DNA from: Candidatus Fibrimonadales bacterium
Lineage (GTDB): Bacteria > Fibrobacterota > Fibrobacteria > Fibrobacterales > Fibrobacteraceae
Reading direction: 5' to 3'
DNA length: 16,442 bases
Assembly (NCBI GenBank): GCA_009777135.1
Contig: WRMM01000009.1
Span: 1 to 16,442 of the forward strand
Shown here: piece by piece, positions 13,972 through 16,442 of the stretch
How positions within the stretch are numbered: the stretch's first letter is position 1
Layout: each line of letters starts with the position of its first letter
Translations under genes and position numbers: made by a program
Notes under the pieces: model-generated
Databases searched by the model: none
Told to the model about the DNA's origin: nothing
What the model saw: the letters and a program-made list of their open reading frames with translations, nothing else

Positions 13972-15669
13972 ATGAAGAACCCATGTATTATAGTTCAAAG
14001 CAATATGGAAGTGCTGCTGAATGTTGATAGCGAACTGCATCACGAAGCGCGAGACGCCATTGCCCCTTTCACCGAGCTTGTAAAAAGCCCAGAGCACTTT
14101 CACACATACAGCATTTCGCACTTGAGCCTGTGGAACGCCGCTTCAACCGGAATGACAGCAAGCGATGTTCTGGAACGGCTGAAAAAATACAGCACCTATG
14201 AAATTCCAGCTGCTGTTGCAACCGAAGTTACCGAATATATGGGGCGTTATGGAACTTTGCGTTTAACAATTAAAGATGGAAATCTGGTTTTGGAATGCGA
14301 TAGCGAACCTCTGTTTTTGGAGCTTTGCAGAAGAAAAGAGCTTCAAGGATATATTGAAACCTTCACATCAAAAAGCTCTGCAATAGTCAGCCCGTTTGTG
14401 CGGGGCAAGCTCAAAATTCTGCTGACGGAGCTGGGCTTTCCCGTGCAGGATTTGGCGGGGTATATCAAAGGCGATCCGCTAAACATTGAGCTAAGGCAAA
14501 CGCTGGCAAACTCCGGTGAAAAATTCACGCTGAGAGATTATCAAAAAGATGCGGCACAGGTATTTTACGCATCCGGCTCGGAAAAAGGAGGTTCTGGTGT
14601 TATAGTGCTGCCTTGCGGTTCTGGCAAAACCATCATAGGAATGGCTGCAATGGCTCTGGTCAAGGCTCACACCCTGATTTTAACCCCAAGCGTTACCGCT
14701 GCTCGGCAGTGGATAAGAGAAATTCTGCAAAAAACAAATTTAACAAAAGAACAAGTTAAGGAATACTCCGGCGACGTAAAAGAAATTGGCCAAGTGACAA
14801 TTGCCACATACCAGATATTGACGCAGAGAAGAAAGAAAAACAATGGACAATTGGCAATGGACAATGGAGAATTTTCCAATTTTTCAATCTTCAGCGCACA
14901 GAAATGGGGGTTGATGATTTATGATGAAGTGCATTTGCTGCCAGCTCCGGTGTTCAGATTTTCTGCGAATATGCAGGCTACTAGGCGGTTAGGGCTTACC
15001 GCAACGCTTGTGAGGGAAGATCATAAAGAAACGGAGGTTTTTTCGCTCATCGGACCTAAAAAATTTGACATTCCTTGGCGAGTTTTGGAGGCGCAGGGCT
15101 GGATTGCGCAGGCAAAATGCCATGAAATAAGGGTGGGCATGAACACCGAGCTTAGAATGGCTTATGCGGTTGCTTCGCCTAGAGAAAAAATAGCCATATC
15201 GGGCTGCAATCCAGAAAAATTTGAAATTGTAAAAAAATTATTGGAAAAACACAGCGAAGAAAATGACAGAATTTTAATAATAGGGCAGTATATAGAACAG
15301 CTCGAAAATCTTGCAAAAGAAATTAACACTCCGTTGATTACAGGAAAAACTCCGAACAAGGAACGCGATATTATTTACGATAGTTTTCGCAACGGCGAGA
15401 TTAGGATTTTGATGGTGAGCAAGGTTGGGAATTTTGCGATAGATTTGCCAGATGCAAGCGTTTTGATTCAAATTTCCGGCACATTCGGCAGCAGGCAAGA
15501 AGAGGCTCAAAGATTAGGGCGGGTTTTGCGCCCCAAAAAAGACGGAAGGCCCGCTTTGTTTTATTCCATTGTCACAAAAGATTCAAAGGAACAGGAATTT
15601 GCCATGAACCGCCAATTATTCTTGGCGGAACAAGGCTATGGATACGAGATTATTACTACTTTTTCTTAA
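13972..15669 (+). CDS. XPB/Rad25-type DNA repair helicase (SF2)
   Basis: The 565-aa protein has the bacterial XPB plan: an N-terminal domain (about 1-180), then two RecA-like helicase domains. Visible motifs are the Q-region LRDYQ (187-191), Walker A PCGSGKT (214-220), DEVH box (318-321) in IYDEVHLLPAPVFR, motif III GLTATLV (341-347), the XPB-specific RED motif (348-350), and motif VI QRLGRVLRP (513-521). It is an ATP-driven DNA translocase of the XPB group; bacterial members can partner the Bax1 nuclease, which is not in this window. Residues about 289-302 (NNGQLAMDNGEFSN) form an insertion relative to other XPBs and are encoded by a dispersed repeat. Start is ATG 13972; an in-frame TTG at 13966 is less likely. 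The 3' end overlaps the convergent TM2 gene by 14 bp. Confidence 0.95.
   Translation: MKNPCIIVQSNMEVLLNVDSELHHEARDAIAPFTELVKSPEHFHTYSISHLSLWNAASTGMTASDVLERLKKYSTYEIPAAVATEVTEYMGRYGTLRLTIKDGNLVLECDSEPLFLELCRRKELQGYIETFTSKSSAIVSPFVRGKLKILLTELGFPVQDLAGYIKGDPLNIELRQTLANSGEKFTLRDYQKDAAQVFYASGSEKGGSGVIVLPCGSGKTIIGMAAMALVKAHTLILTPSVTAARQWIREILQKTNLTKEQVKEYSGDVKEIGQVTIATYQILTQRRKKNNGQLAMDNGEFSNFSIFSAQKWGLMIYDEVHLLPAPVFRFSANMQATRRLGLTATLVREDHKETEVFSLIGPKKFDIPWRVLEAQGWIAQAKCHEIRVGMNTELRMAYAVASPREKIAISGCNPEKFEIVKKLLEKHSEENDRILIIGQYIEQLENLAKEINTPLITGKTPNKERDIIYDSFRNGEIRILMVSKVGNFAIDLPDASVLIQISGTFGSRQEEAQRLGRVLRPKKDGRPALFYSIVTKDSKEQEFAMNRQLFLAEQGYGYEIITTFS
14841..14876 (+). repeat. AATGGACA-type short near-repeat inside the helicase gene
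   Basis: CAATGGACAATTGGCAATGG followed by ACAATGGAGAATT consists of 7-nt near-repeats of AATGGAC/AATTGGC type. The stretch is in frame and adds roughly 8-10 residues between helicase motifs at a surface-loop position. Confidence 0.65.
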
Positions 15670-15895
15670 CAATTTTGCCTTCGGAGTCTGTGTATTTTTC
15701 GGTTAGAACAAAGATGAAGTCAATGAGACTCCAAATGCCGCAACCGCCAAGAGTACATAGTTTCGCAATACCGGAACCAGTTTTGCCTACGTAAAACCTA
15801 TCTACGCCAAAACCTCCCAAAAAAAACGACAAAAGCACTACTGTAAGCCAATCCTTGTCGGATACTTGTTCGGTAGCTTGTTGATTTTCTTCCAT
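15656..15895 (-). CDS. TM2-domain membrane protein, 79 aa
   Basis: After a polar N-terminus (MEENQQATEQVSDKD) comes a TM2 domain: helix one TVVLLSFFLGGFGVDRFYVG with the family's G-x-D-RFY turn, then KTGSGIAKL and a second helix TLGGCGIWSLIDFIFVLT. The protein ends in a lysine-rich tail. TM2 proteins are small inner-membrane proteins of unknown role in bacteria. A strong Shine-Dalgarno (AAAAGGAG, 7-nt spacing) precedes the ATG. It is the only gene on this strand here and converges on the helicase gene with a 14-bp overlap of coding ends, its stop (TAG) lying inside the helicase reading frame. Confidence 0.92.
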   Translation of the reverse strand: MEENQQATEQVSDKDWLTVVLLSFFLGGFGVDRFYVGKTGSGIAKLCTLGGCGIWSLIDFIFVLTEKYTDSEGKIVKKK

Positions 15896-15928
15896 ATTTT
15901 ATCTCCTTTTAAGGTGAAAGATGATGTA

Positions 15929-15934
15929 AATATA
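15929..15934 (-). promoter_or_regulatory. Putative -10 element of the TM2 gene
   Basis: TATATT on the minus strand lies 33 nt before the ATG, leaving a leader of about 26 nt that contains the strong Shine-Dalgarno. This gene therefore contrasts with the SD-less, short-leader genes of the window. Confidence 0.35.
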
Positions 15935-15976
15935 TAAACTTTTTTGAGAAATGTCAAGAAAATGAAGTAAAAACGC

Positions 15977-16003
15977 TAAAGTTTTCTCATTTTATGCCGA
16001 TAA
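15977..16003 (+). promoter_or_regulatory. Sigma28 (FliA) flagellar promoter
   Basis: TAAAGTTT (15977-15984), an 11-nt spacer and GCCGATAA (15996-16003) match the classical FliA consensus (TAAAGTTT-N11-GCCGATAA) at every position. It lies 55 bp before the flagellin ATG, as usual for class-III flagellar genes. Confidence 0.93.
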
Positions 16004-16058
16004 ACGAATTAGGATAATTGTATATTAAGAATAAGGCTCCAAACAAGAGAGGTGCAAC

Positions 16059-16442
16059 ATGGCAATGCTAGTAGGTAAAGCAACTGGGTTAGGGTTAAAC
16101 CACCAGATAAACGAAAGGCAAAAGGCGCTTTCCAAAATCCATGAGAAAATGGGCACCGGAAAGCGAATTAACCGCGCGCAAGACGATGCGGCGGGATTGG
16201 CTGTTGCAAAACTTTTGGAATCCATGTCTCGCGGATACAAAGCGAACGCTATAAATATTGGCGATGCCATGAGCGCTCTGAACATAGGCGAAGGCGCAAC
16301 GCAGGGCATATCCGATATGCTCAACCGCATGTACGAGCTAAGCGTTCAAGCCTCGAACGATACCTTGAACGATGACAATCGCAAGGATCTCAACCAAGAA
16401 TTCCAGCAGCTGAAACAAGAAATTGACAGGCAAACAAAAGGC
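16059..16442 (+). CDS. Flagellin, N-terminal 128 residues, cut by window edge
   Basis: The visible part is the D0/D1 region of a flagellin, the filament subunit exported by the flagellar type III system. TGKRINRAQDDAAGLAVA (33-50) matches the flagellin signature (SGLRINSA-DDAAGLAI). The following heptad-like helix includes GISDMLNRMYELSVQASND (82-100), matching the family's L-RM-ELA-QA-N pattern, and continues into DLNQEFQQLKQEIDR. The extreme N-terminus (MAMLVGKATGLGLN) is unlike the common INTN start, so it is a somewhat divergent type. GAGG with 6-nt spacing is the Shine-Dalgarno. Expression is expected from the sigma28 promoter upstream. The rest of the gene lies beyond 16442. Confidence 0.95.
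   Translation, partial: MAMLVGKATGLGLNHQINERQKALSKIHEKMGTGKRINRAQDDAAGLAVAKLLESMSRGYKANAINIGDAMSALNIGEGATQGISDMLNRMYELSVQASNDTLNDDNRKDLNQEFQQLKQEIDRQTKG

Overview
The window looks like chromosomal DNA of a fairly AT-rich, flagellated, diderm (LPS-type) bacterium. Pointers are an Omp85-type outer-membrane barrel, a lipoprotein, a possible heptosyltransferase-like protein, IspH, NuoA and a flagellin. Gene content and style fit the Fibrobacterota or a neighbouring phylum, but that placement is inference, since no marker here fixes the taxonomy. There are 15 protein genes, two of them cut by the window edges, and one tRNA-His. No insertion sequence, prophage or CRISPR array is visible.

Layout. 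1-198 (-) is the start of a queuosine-precursor transporter. 427-2444 (+) is a glycosyltransferase-9-like protein overlapping ispH by 4 bp. 2498-3454 (+) is a DRE-TIM aldolase-like enzyme, which converges on a five-gene minus-strand operon (8755 down to 3458). In order of transcription that operon encodes a membrane diguanylate cyclase, a small lipoprotein, a membrane TPR protein with a ribosomal-L12-like N-terminus, an unknown 193-aa protein, and a sigma54 activator whose receiver lacks the phospho-acceptor Asp. Then come tRNA-His and nuoA, only 2 nt apart (8950-9407, +), a small Omp85-like barrel and a DUF1016/YhcG nuclease-family protein (both -), typA (+), a DUF2752 membrane protein and an XPB-type helicase (+), a TM2-domain protein (-), and the start of a flagellin gene behind a textbook sigma28 promoter (+).

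Two threads run through the window. First, a recurring motif CTATATT/CTATTTT sits a few bases upstream of many start codons (exactly 6 nt between hexamer and ATG for three genes) and those starts have no Shine-Dalgarno sequence. This suggests leaderless or nearly leaderless transcripts. Genes with a good Shine-Dalgarno (flagellin, TM2, aldolase) have longer leaders. Second, short dispersed repeats built from 6-8-nt near-repeats (GGGTATG-, GGGACAAG- and AATGGACA-type) lie in three intergenic regions, directly attached to these promoters, and one lies in frame inside the helicase gene.

The best candidate for an undescribed system is the diguanylate cyclase / lipoprotein / L12-like-TPR / unknown / pseudo-receiver sigma54-activator operon. 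It combines an envelope sensor, an envelope scaffold and a transcription activator that apparently cannot be phosphorylated. Its function is inferred from domains and context only.
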